In this document: positions 1 through 6,500 of the stretch, one piece after another | How positions within the stretch are numbered: position 1 is the stretch's first letter | Layout: each line of letters starts with the position of its first letter | Assembly: GCF_947286155.1 (NCBI RefSeq) | Contig: NZ_CAMYPD010000055.1 | Location: forward strand, 1-15,158 | From: an uncultured Tessaracoccus sp. | GTDB taxonomy: Bacteria; Actinomycetota; Actinomycetes; Propionibacteriales; Propionibacteriaceae | Direction of reading: 5' to 3' | DNA: 15,158 bases | Notes under the pieces: generated by a model | What the model was told of the DNA's origin: nothing | Database searches by the model: none | Seen by the model: the letters and a program-made list of their open reading frames with translations, nothing else | Made by a program: the position numbers and the translations under genes

Positions 1-952
<952 letters not shown>

Positions 953-1029
953 GGCCTGGTGGCGCTCCTATCTCGTGGAATGCAATACGAGGTTCAGCTT
1001 AGCTTTGCCACACCGAACTCGTGTCACCT

Positions 1030-1058
1030 TTGGTCTTGTGCGGAAACTTGGGTAGCCT
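1030..1058 (+). promoter_or_regulatory. Candidate promoter of the DUF3073 operon
   Basis: A TTGGTC -35-like box (1030-1035) and a TAGCCT -10-like box (1053-1058) are separated by 17 bp, about 65 nt before the DUF3073 start. The predicted leader holds a small GC hairpin (CGCGG, loop CAAG, CCGCG, 1085-1098). Spacing is ideal but the -10 is imperfect. Confidence 0.35.
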
Positions 1059-1125
1059 TATCGCCACGAGAAACTGAAAGATTCCGCGGCAAGCCGCGAG
1101 GGACAGAGCAAGGGGGTCGACCCAT

Positions 1126-1347
1126 ATGGGGCGCGGCCGTGCAAAGGCAAAGCAGACGAGGGTCGCACGCGACCTGAAGTACCGTTCCGTCGAAACCGAT
1201 TTCGCATCGCTGGAGCGCGAGCTCCAAGGGAAGCCTCCCGTCGACGAGCATGACGACATCCCTGATCAGTACGCAGACCTCGCGGCACAGTACGACGATT
1301 ACGTCGACGACTACGACGACGAAGAAGAGGAAGAGCGCGGGGCATGA
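1126..1347 (+). CDS. DUF3073 domain-containing protein
   Basis: A 73-residue protein of the actinobacterial DUF3073 family; its function is not established. The N-terminus MGRGRAKAKQTRVARDLKY is the strongly basic family signature, and the rest is very acidic with repeated Tyr-Asp and Glu (YDDYVDDYDDEEEEE). This gives a charge-polarised, probably partly disordered cytoplasmic protein, which could suggest contact with nucleic acid or a partner protein (inference). The ATG at 1126 is preceded by an AAGGGGG ribosome-binding site about 9 nt upstream. Its stop overlaps the start of the hydrolase gene (ATGA), so the two are probably translationally coupled. It is the first gene of the three-gene operon 1126-3238. 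Confidence 0.92.
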   Translation: MGRGRAKAKQTRVARDLKYRSVETDFASLERELQGKPPVDEHDDIPDQYADLAAQYDDYVDDYDDEEEEERGA

Positions 1348-2318
1348 GTTCCCCCTGGGTGGCAGACACGCTGCTACCCGGATACCTCTCACGCACCATC
1401 GCGTTGCCCGACGAGAGCACCTACGCCCTCGAACCGTCGGGTTCACTCGTTGCAACACTTGTTCGACGAGGCGAGCCGACGCGTCGGCGTGCCGTGCTGT
1501 ACATCCACGGGTGGTCTGACTACTTCTTCCAGGCACACCTGGGGGACGCCTTCGACGCGCTCGGCATCGATTTCTACGCGATCGACCTGCGCCGCTACGG
1601 GCGGTCGCTGCGCAACGGGCAGCTCGCCGGATACATCCCTGATATGCGGGATTACTGGACGGAACTCGACGAGGCCGTGCAGCTCATCCGCGACGACGGC
1701 CACGACGTGATCGACCTGTGCGGCCACTCCACCGGTGGGCTGATCGCTGCGTTGTATGCCGACGAGCGCCCCGGCACGTTCGCGACGGTGCTGCTGAACT
1801 CTCCTTGGATTGAGATTCAGAGCTCGCCCGTGGTGCGGTACTCGCTCCACCCCATCATGCGCAGCTTTTCTGCAGTCGCCCCCACCACGGTGCTCCCCAT
1901 GGCCGACAACGGCTTCTACCTGCGCTCCATCAGCGCCGACGAGGACGGCGAGTGGGAGTTCGACCGGCACCTCAAGGGTGACGAAGCGTTTTGGATTCGC
2001 GTCGGCTGGGTGAAGGCCGTGCTGTCCGGCCAAGCACGCGTGGAGAAGGGGCTCGACATCGACGCCCCCATCCTGGTGCTCACCTCCAGCCGCAGCGTGG
2101 GTGGCTTCGTCGGGGGCCAGTGGAACGACGACTACCACCACGCCGACGGTGTGCTCGACGTCCGCCGCATCGCCGAACGGTCGCACTACCTCGGTAAGCA
2201 TGTCACCTTGGTGCGTCTCGAGGGCGCTCTCCACGACATCGCTTTGTCGGCTGAGCCAGTGCGCCGCCGCGCGTTCGACGAGTTGCAGCGCTTCCTGAGC
2301 GCGTACGGGGCCGCATGA
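1344..2318 (+). CDS. Alpha/beta hydrolase (serine hydrolase, lysophospholipase/S33-like)
   Basis: 324 residues with the alpha/beta-hydrolase fold, probably a cytoplasmic esterase or lipase. There is no signal peptide. The oxyanion-hole strand reads YIHGW (about residues 53-57). The nucleophile elbow is GHSTGG with Ser129. A likely catalytic His is His297 in GALHD, and Asp268 or Asp272 may be the acid. The layout resembles the Hydrolase_4/monoacylglycerol lipase group; the substrate cannot be told from sequence. The ATG at 1344 overlaps the DUF3073 stop, and the TGA at the end overlaps the ATG of the AEC transporter, so three genes are chained by 4-nt overlaps. Export or import of the reaction product by the neighbouring carrier is possible but unproven. 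Confidence 0.88.
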   Translation: MSSPWVADTLLPGYLSRTIALPDESTYALEPSGSLVATLVRRGEPTRRRAVLYIHGWSDYFFQAHLGDAFDALGIDFYAIDLRRYGRSLRNGQLAGYIPDMRDYWTELDEAVQLIRDDGHDVIDLCGHSTGGLIAALYADERPGTFATVLLNSPWIEIQSSPVVRYSLHPIMRSFSAVAPTTVLPMADNGFYLRSISADEDGEWEFDRHLKGDEAFWIRVGWVKAVLSGQARVEKGLDIDAPILVLTSSRSVGGFVGGQWNDDYHHADGVLDVRRIAERSHYLGKHVTLVRLEGALHDIALSAEPVRRRAFDELQRFLSAYGAA

Positions 2319-3238
2319 CGCCAGTTATCACTGGCTTCGGCATGATCGCGTTCGCGATCTTCGTCGGGTGGTTGTTAGGGCGACGGGGCATCGTCAAGCC
2401 GGAAGACCGCTTCTCGCTCAACAAGGTCGCGTTCTACGCGGCCAGCCCCGCGCTGCTGTTCACCGTGTTGGCGAAGGCAGACCTCGCCCAGATTTTCTCG
2501 GTCTCCCTCGCGACGCACGTCGTAGGCGTGATCATCGTGTGCGGCGGGTGTTGGGTTGTGATGCGCGCGCTGGGTACACGTGACGTTCGGCAGCTCATGG
2601 TCGCCTCCTACTGCGGGGTGTACTCCAACGCCAATAACATTGGCCTGCCCATTGCCGTATACGTGATTGGCGACGGCAGCCAGGTGGCGCCGCTGCTGGT
2701 GCTGCAGATGGTTGTGCTGGCACCGATCCTGATGGGCGTGCTCGATGCGTCGGGGGAGGGCGGCCTCGACCTTCGTCGACTCTTGCTGCAGCCAGTGATT
2801 AATCCCATCGTGCTGGGTTCCGCACTGGGCGTGGTGTTCTCTGCGTTTGCTATTCCACAGCCGGAATGGCTCATGCGGCCGCTTGAGCTCGTCGGTGGGG
2901 CAGCGGTGCCGCTGATGCTGATCGCGTTCGGTATCTCTCTCGTGGGGCAGAAACCGCTCCAGCCCGGCACAGGGCGGCGCGACGTGCTGATCGCGACGGT
3001 GGCGAAAACAGTGGTGCTTCCCCTCGTGGTGTACGGGCTGGGGCGTTGGGTGTTTGGCCTCGACGCGCAGCACCTCTTCGCCGCGACGGTGCTCGCCACG
3101 CTCCCGACCGCGCAGAACATGTACCAGTACGCGCTGCGCTACGAGTCTGGGGAAGTGATTGCGCGCGACACCGTCGCGGTGACGACGGGGCTCTCTCTGC
3201 CGATCTCGCTCGTCGTGTCCGTGCTGTTGCGCCCTTGA
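2315..3238 (+). CDS. AEC-family transporter (auxin efflux carrier superfamily permease)
   Basis: 307 residues, almost wholly hydrophobic and predicted to form 8-10 membrane helices. Characteristic features are an N-terminal helix followed by a Gly-Arg-Arg-Gly turn (about 21-25), the NKVAFYAASPALLF segment, and the central YSNANNIGLPI motif matching the N-x-G-x-x-G-L-P-type signature of AEC carriers. Known members move organic acids such as malate, or other small anions; the substrate here is unknown. The start overlaps the hydrolase stop (ATGA), so it is the last gene of the operon. No clear terminator follows. The next gene starts 115 bp downstream. Confidence 0.9.
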   Translation: MTPVITGFGMIAFAIFVGWLLGRRGIVKPEDRFSLNKVAFYAASPALLFTVLAKADLAQIFSVSLATHVVGVIIVCGGCWVVMRALGTRDVRQLMVASYCGVYSNANNIGLPIAVYVIGDGSQVAPLLVLQMVVLAPILMGVLDASGEGGLDLRRLLLQPVINPIVLGSALGVVFSAFAIPQPEWLMRPLELVGGAAVPLMLIAFGISLVGQKPLQPGTGRRDVLIATVAKTVVLPLVVYGLGRWVFGLDAQHLFAATVLATLPTAQNMYQYALRYESGEVIARDTVAVTTGLSLPISLVVSVLLRP

Positions 3239-3315
3239 GCGCCCCGGATGTGCTGCCCGCAGTGGAGTGCGCTACCGTACAAGATTGGCTGTGTACGCAG
3301 CTGAACGATCGATGC

Positions 3316-3329
3316 GCCCGAATTCGGGC
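3316..3329. promoter_or_regulatory. 14-bp perfect palindrome in the leader of the lipoprotein gene
   Basis: GCCCGAATTCGGGC is its own reverse complement. It lies 10 bp before the ribosome-binding site (AAGGAG, 3339-3344) of the lipoprotein. It could be an operator, or in RNA a 5-bp hairpin with an AATT loop that affects translation start. Nothing shows which. Confidence 0.3.
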
Positions 3330-3353
3330 CGACGAAGCAAGGAGATGACGCTG

Positions 3354-3836
3354 ATGCGCAAGGCCAGCAAGTTTGGCATTGCAATGCTGGGAACTGTAGT
3401 GATGGGGCTGTCGATGACCGGCTGCGCTTCCCAGGACGAGGCCTCGAGCGGCGAGGCGAATTCGGGCAGCGACGCCAAGGCGTCGGCGCCCGCAGCGTCG
3501 GCCGAGGAGTCGAAGGCTGAAGAGGCAAGTGGCGACAAAGACTCCAAGTCGGTCGATTCGATCGACATGATGGTCGAGAAGCTCCGGAAGAAGAACTACG
3601 CCTGCCAGGACTGGCAGCAAACCGACGACGTTGATGGCGCCGACGCCTCTGGCACCTGCAACGGTGAAGACCAGATCATGTGGTTCGAGGATGCCTCGAA
3701 GGTGGACGCCAAGGCCAAGGAGCTCGACGACGCTGGCACCAAGTACGTCGTGGGCGAGAACTGGATCGTCGCGAACACCGTCACCCCGACGCTCGTGCGC
3801 AACGCGCTGGGTGGCACCGCCGTTTCTGACAAGTAA
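3354..3836 (+). CDS. Small secreted lipoprotein, function unknown
   Basis: 160 residues. A type II signal peptide (MRKASKFGIAMLG..., hydrophobic core, then M-T-G-Cys24) predicts lipidation at Cys24 and anchoring outside the membrane. Met at the -3 lipobox position is unusual, so lipidation is likely rather than certain. Residues 25-66 are a low-complexity Ser/Ala/Glu linker. Residues 67-160 form a small domain with two Cys, Cys84 (YACQDW) and Cys102 (GTCNG), that could form one disulphide. The ATG at 3354 is preferred over in-frame upstream ATGs at 3267 and 3345 because AAGGAG lies 9 nt before it; the 3345 ATG touches that site directly. I do not recognise the C-terminal domain. Confidence 0.8.
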   Translation: MRKASKFGIAMLGTVVMGLSMTGCASQDEASSGEANSGSDAKASAPAASAEESKAEEASGDKDSKSVDSIDMMVEKLRKKNYACQDWQQTDDVDGADASGTCNGEDQIMWFEDASKVDAKAKELDDAGTKYVVGENWIVANTVTPTLVRNALGGTAVSDK

Positions 3837-3879
3837 TCCGGCCCTCCCGGCGGTTGAGTAGCCGACCTCGCCCGCCGAT

Positions 3880-3964
3880 GGGTGAGTAGCGGGCGGAGCT
3901 CGTGTATCGAAACCCGCCCCTCCCGGTGGTTGAGTAGCGCCCGGAGGGCGCGTATCGAAACCAC
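3880..3964. repeat. REP-like palindromic repeats, left cluster (two units)
   Basis: Two units of a repeat that recurs at 5497-5932. Unit 3926-3964 (39 bp) reads GTGGTT-GAGTA-GCGCCC-gga-GGGCGC-GTATCG-AAACCAC: an outer arm, a conserved unpaired GAGTA/GTATCG step, then a perfect 6-bp inner stem with a 3-nt loop. Unit 3880-3915 has outer GGGT/ACCC and inner GCGGGC-gga-GCTCGT, which pairs fully in RNA if G-U is allowed. A half unit (GGTTGAGTAG) lies at 3852-3861. There is no coding capacity. The cluster directly follows the lipoprotein stop and precedes the HNH promoter, so it may also end transcription. Confidence 0.8.
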
Positions 3965-4001
3965 AACCCAAAATAATCTTCGAAAAAACTCCCCAAACCC
4001 C

Positions 4002-4030
4002 TTGGGTATAGAACACCTGTTCGATATAAT
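4002..4030 (+). promoter_or_regulatory. Promoter of the DUF222/HNH gene
   Basis: A perfect TATAAT -10 box (4025-4030) lies 17 bp downstream of a TTGGGT -35-like box (4002-4007). Transcription would begin near 4037, a few bases before the ribosome-binding site GAGAGGAG (4043-4050), giving a very short leader. It is the best sigma-70-type promoter in the window. A LexA-type box fills the spacer. Confidence 0.75.
4009..4024. promoter_or_regulatory. LexA (SOS) box between -35 and -10
   Basis: TAGAAC-ACCT-GTTCGA matches 11 of 12 defined bases of the mycobacterial/Gram-positive SOS consensus TCGAAC-N4-GTTCGA. Placed in the promoter spacer and ending at the -10 box, it would block RNA polymerase when LexA is bound. 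Some 13E12-family genes of Mycobacterium tuberculosis are in the published LexA regulon, so an SOS box here agrees with family knowledge. Confidence 0.75.
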
Positions 4031-4056
4031 AGTGGTGTCTCAGAGAGGAGATGCCA

Positions 4057-5409
4057 ATGGGTGATCAGGCGGCGTTGTCGTTCGCGGCGATGGTGCATGC
4101 TCGGCGATCCGCGCATGCTGCAGAGATCGCCGAGGTCGTGGCGCTCTTGGAAGCTTCCGACGCCTATGTCATCGATGACGACCCGCAGCTCCCTGCGCCT
4201 CTGCGTGTGAAGCGAGTGAATTCTGGCCGTGATGGCGTGCTCGGTCCCACCGAAGCCTTTCTTCTGGAAGCCGCCGCAGCGACGGGCATGAGTTTCGGGG
4301 GAATGCGGGAGCGCACGTCGCAGGCACTCAGCGTCCGGGTTCGGCATCCCAGAGTGTGGCAGCTGTTCATCTCAGGCGGCGTCCAGTGGTGGGTGGTGCG
4401 CAAGATCGAAGAGGCCTGCCAAGAGCTGTCGTTCGAGGCGGCGCTGGAGGTTGATCGTCGTGCCTCACACTGGGTGAGCATGCACCCGGTGTGGAGCGTG
4501 CTGGATCAGCTCTCCCGTTGGGTGATGGAAGCAGATCCCGACGAAGCGCACCGCAAGGCAGCCCTGTCCAAAAAGGGCCGGTTCGTGCACGTCGGGCGTT
4601 TTGAAGACGATCACGTGGGGCTGTTCGGGCGCGTCGATGCCGCGGATGGGGTGCTGTTCGACCAAGCGTTAGACCAGATTGCCGCCACACTGCCGGCGCC
4701 CGAAGTCCCGGAAGAGCTCGAGCCCGAGGAGCGGGCATGGTTTATTCGTGGGCAGCGGCGCGCGGCTGCGTTCGGGGTATTTGCTCGCCAAGCCATTGGT
4801 CAAGACAGCCTGATGGACGTCGAGATGGTAGTCCATGTCCCCGCTGAGCATGCTTTGGCGGACGGCCATTCCCAGGAAGCTGGAGCGCCGCTGGGCTCGA
4901 TGGCGTACGTCGAAGGCTGGGGCAGCCTGCTCACCGCCACGATGCCTGAGTTCTTGAAGAGCGCGAACGTCACGGTTCGGCCAGTGCTTGACCCGAACAT
5001 GATCCCCAGCCCCAGCGGAAAAGAACCCACCGCTGATCAACGACGAGCCCTCATGGTGAGGAACCCCCGCTCGGTGTTCCCGTTTGCCACCACGAAGGCA
5101 AAGGATTGCGACGTCGACCACACGGTGAACTTCTGCCCAACTGGCGGAGGCGGGGCCACGTCGATGGCGAACATGGGCCCACTCGACCGAAGAGCGCACC
5201 GGGCAAAGACGGCCGGTTACTGGCGGCTGACTCAGCCCGAGCCGGGGGTGTTCCATTGGGTGTCGCCGCTGGGGTACGAGTACCTGGTCACCGGGCAAGG
5301 CAGCGCCATGACGCGCCTGCCCGACGTGCCCGTTGCGCCCATCGCAGAGGTGCCGCCTCAGCCCCCTCCTGAATACGAGCCACCCCCAGATTTCGTACGA
5401 GCTGCGTAG
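4057..5409 (+). CDS. DUF222 domain / HNH endonuclease-like protein (13E12 repeat family)
   Basis: 450 residues. An N-terminal DUF222-type helical region (about 10-330) is followed by a C-terminal HNH region (about 338-400) and a Pro-rich tail (PPQPPPEYEPPPDF). HNH residues visible are Asp354-His355 (CDVDH), Asn372 (SMANMGPL) and His381 (RRAHRAKT). Family members usually carry a Cys in FPxC, a Cys in LCRRHH and a second His there; here these are Ala344, Asp377 and Ala380, so zinc binding looks impaired. The start is ATG 4057, since GAGAGGAG ends 6 nt before it; the in-frame ATG at 4051 directly abuts that site. These are multicopy genes in actinobacteria with unclear biochemical role. An SOS-controlled promoter lies upstream and palindromic repeats lie on both sides. 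Confidence 0.9.
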   Translation: MGDQAALSFAAMVHARRSAHAAEIAEVVALLEASDAYVIDDDPQLPAPLRVKRVNSGRDGVLGPTEAFLLEAAAATGMSFGGMRERTSQALSVRVRHPRVWQLFISGGVQWWVVRKIEEACQELSFEAALEVDRRASHWVSMHPVWSVLDQLSRWVMEADPDEAHRKAALSKKGRFVHVGRFEDDHVGLFGRVDAADGVLFDQALDQIAATLPAPEVPEELEPEERAWFIRGQRRAAAFGVFARQAIGQDSLMDVEMVVHVPAEHALADGHSQEAGAPLGSMAYVEGWGSLLTATMPEFLKSANVTVRPVLDPNMIPSPSGKEPTADQRRALMVRNPRSVFPFATTKAKDCDVDHTVNFCPTGGGGATSMANMGPLDRRAHRAKTAGYWRLTQPEPGVFHWVSPLGYEYLVTGQGSAMTRLPDVPVAPIAEVPPQPPPEYEPPPDFVRAA

Positions 5410-5427
5410 TTCCACCCGACGATAGCC

Positions 5428-5465
5428 CTGCCACCCCGTATACCGTCCCGGTTGCGGGGTAGCAG
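5428..5465 (+). terminator. Possible terminator hairpin after the HNH gene
   Basis: CTGCCACCCCG (5428-5438) pairs with CGGGGTAGCAG (5455-5465) with one mismatch around a 16-nt loop, 19 bp after the stop codon. Only a weak TTTT run follows, at 5483-5486, so intrinsic termination is uncertain. Confidence 0.4.
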
Positions 5466-5496
5466 TGCTGCGTTGGGGGTAGTTTTCGGCGAAGTC

Positions 5497-5535
5497 GTGG
5501 TTTCGATACGCGGCCTGCGGCCGCTACTCAACCAC
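5497..5535. repeat. REP-like palindrome, 39 bp, opposite orientation to 3926-3964
   Basis: GTGGTTTCGATAC, then GCGGCC-tgc-GGCCGC, then TACTCAACCAC. Read on the minus strand it matches 3926-3964 through the first 14 and last 15 bases; only the centre differs, and it stays self-complementary. Together these two copies bracket the DUF222/HNH gene in inverted orientation. Confidence 0.8.
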
Positions 5536-5562
5536 CGGTGCTGGGGCGCTCGGCCACTGGTC

Positions 5563-5660
5563 GTCGAGTAGGCCTCGCCTACCCCACCCCGATGGTCGAG
5601 TAGGCCTCGCCTACCCCACCCCCCGATCGTCGAGTAGGGCCGAAGGCCCGTATCGAGACG
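5563..5660. repeat. Tandem pair plus a third REP-like palindrome
   Basis: Two near-identical tandem copies with a 32-bp period (5563-5592 and 5595-5626) each read GTCGA followed by GTAGGC-ctc-GCCTAC and a CCCCACCCC tail. They are followed by unit 5628-5660, with outer CGTC/GACG and inner GGGCC-gaa-GGCCC inside the GAGTA/GTATCGA frame. The two tandem copies have lost the GTATCGA half, so they look like degenerate or slipped copies of the same repeat. Confidence 0.75.
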
Positions 5661-5671
5661 CAGCGAGAGAA

Positions 5672-5753
5672 AAACTTCACAATCCGTACGCAGTTTGACC
5701 TAACGCCCCCAAATCGGGCCCTTCATCTCATCTGCGTACGGATTGTGAAGTTT
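5672..5753. repeat. 82-bp element with perfect 22-bp inverted arms (MITE-like; or terminator read leftward)
   Basis: The arm at 5672-5693 is the exact reverse complement of 5732-5753; the core of the right arm reads GCGTACGGATTGTGAAG. A 38-bp centre (5694-5731) contains a small GCCC/GGGC hairpin. Read on the minus strand, the stem is followed directly by TTTTT then CTCTC, so it could stop leftward transcripts from the tRNA cluster about 200 bp away. No flanking target-site duplication was found. It lies inside the REP cluster but is unrelated to it in sequence. Confidence 0.75.
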
Positions 5754-5760
5754 CGTGGTG

Positions 5761-5932
5761 GGTGATTTCGATACGCGCCCTTCGGACGCTACTCAATCAC
5801 CGTAAACGGCGTGGTTTCGATACGCAGGCTTCGCCTGCTACTCAACCACCGAAGGGGGAGAGCTACTCAACCATCGAAGGGCAGGGAAGAACACTCGACC
5901 ATCGAGTAGCGCCGCAGTCGCGTATCGAGATG
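5761..5932. repeat. REP-like palindromes, right cluster (three units)
   Basis: Units are 5761-5801 (outer GGTGATT/AATCACC, inner GCGCCC-ttc-GGACGC with one mismatch), 5811-5849 (outer GTGGTT/AACCAC, inner GCAGGC-ttc-GCCTGC) and 5900-5932 (outer CATC/GATG, inner GCGCC-gca-GTCGC with one mismatch, opposite orientation). A half unit CTACTCAACCATC lies at 5863-5875. In each, a TCGATAC/TACTC-type step separates the arms. Confidence 0.78.
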
Positions 5933-5956
5933 CAGTAAGGAGGGGGAGTGAACTGG

Positions 5957-6033
5957 TGGTGGCCAGGGCCGGGGTCGAACCGGCGACCTTTCACTTTTCA
6001 GGCGAACGCTGCTACCAACTGAGCTACCTGGCC
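5957..6033 (-). tRNA. tRNA-Phe (GAA), CCA encoded
   Basis: The cloverleaf reads on the minus strand. Acceptor GGCCAGG/CCTGGCC pairs fully. The anticodon loop CTGAAAA has GAA (5997-5999) on a TTCGC/GTGAA stem with one G-U. The T arm is GCCGG-TTCGACC-CCGGC. The 3' end reads ACCA, so CCA is in the gene. The D stem GCTC faces CAGC, leaving a C-C mismatch in the innermost pair. It is last in the leftward Glu-Asp-Phe cluster. Confidence 0.95.
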
Positions 6034-6056
6034 GTGCGGCCTGAATTCAGACCTAG

Positions 6057-6130
6057 CGACCCCGACGGGACTCGAACCCGCGACCTCCGCCGTGACAGGG
6101 CGGCGCGCTAACCAACTGCGCTACGGGGCC
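6057..6130 (-). tRNA. tRNA-Asp (GTC)
   Basis: The acceptor GGCCCCG/CGGGGTC has one G-U. D stem is GCGC/GCGC, the anticodon loop CTGTCAC has GTC (6094-6096), and the T arm is GCGGG-TTCGAGT-CCCGT. The discriminator is G, as expected for Asp. CCA is not encoded (the gene continues CTA). It lies 23 bp from tRNA-Phe. Confidence 0.96.
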
Positions 6131-6244
6131 AATCTCTTGACCTGCTGGCGTGAACCAACTCGGCAACTATAGCCATGCCTGCGTCGTTATGGGAAATCGA
6201 CGCGGGGTGGCACTTCGTCGCCACTTCCCTCGTGGGAAGTTTCG
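6131..6244. other. Spacer between tRNA-Asp and tRNA-Glu, with one hairpin
   Basis: No gene is seen. ACTTCCC (6223-6229) and GGGAAGT (6234-6240) form a perfect 7-bp stem with a 4-nt loop, 4 bp past the 3' end of tRNA-Glu on its transcript. It may be a processing or stability hairpin. There is no T-tract, so the cluster is probably cotranscribed. Confidence 0.45.
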
Positions 6245-6317
6245 CATCCCCAACGGGATTCGAACCCGTGTTGCCGCCGTGAAAGGGCGGAGTCCTAGAC
6301 CGCTAGACGATGGGGAC
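6245..6317 (-). tRNA. tRNA-Glu (TTC)
   Basis: The acceptor GTCCCCA/TGGGGAT pairs with a terminal G1-U72 wobble. The anticodon loop CTTTCAC has TTC on a perfect CCGCC/GGCGG stem. The T arm is ACGGG-TTCGAAT-CCCGT and the discriminator is G. CCA is not encoded (CGA follows). It is first in the leftward cluster, next to the promoter at 6329-6358. Confidence 0.95.
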
Positions 6318-6328
6318 CAGCTCGGAAG

Positions 6329-6358
6329 ACTGTACCGGATAGCAGCCTGTTCGCACAA
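6329..6358 (-). promoter_or_regulatory. Candidate promoter of the tRNA-Glu/Asp/Phe cluster
   Basis: On the minus strand TTGTGC (6353-6358) and TACAGT (6329-6334) are 18 bp apart, and the -10 box ends 11 bp before the 5' end of tRNA-Glu, a typical tRNA promoter position. Confidence 0.5.
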
Positions 6359-6412
6359 AGCGACGCCGATATACAGCGCGTAGCCCCAGAAATGCGGCTC
6401 GCCATTCTAAGC

Positions 6413-6440
6413 TTGAGGTGACCTCCGTCGGCGTTACAGT
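6413..6440 (+). promoter_or_regulatory. Candidate promoter of the second lipoprotein, with overlapping palindrome
   Basis: TTGAGG (6413-6418) and TACAGT (6435-6440) are 16 bp apart; the start codon follows 60 bp later. The 11-bp palindrome GAGGT-g-ACCTC (6415-6425) overlaps the -35 box and could be an operator. Confidence 0.45.
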
Positions 6441-6500
6441 GCTGAGCAGTCAACGAATCCCGCGATGCCGGACGCGTTCGCGATGGAAAGGGGACAATCC

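Noticed and set aside
1443..2234. Minus-strand open frame opposite the alpha/beta hydrolase
   Set aside because: Antisense to a gene with a complete nucleophile elbow; Val/His-rich with no motif.
2871..4016. A long minus-strand open frame across the AEC and lipoprotein genes and the repeats
   Set aside because: It crosses two well-supported genes and palindromic repeats and encodes low-complexity Arg/Ala sequence.
4051..4056. ATG 4051 as start of the HNH gene
   Set aside because: It touches the GAGAGGAG ribosome-binding site with no spacing; ATG 4057 has a workable 6-nt spacer.
5563..5660. Short tandem repeats that could suggest a CRISPR array
   Set aside because: Only two true tandem copies, with 2-nt gaps and no spacers; they are degenerate members of the palindromic repeat family, and no cas gene is present.
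5840..6033. Phage or island attachment site at the tRNA-Phe 3' end
   Set aside because: No direct copy of the tRNA 3' sequence was found on the far side of the island and there is no integrase in the window.
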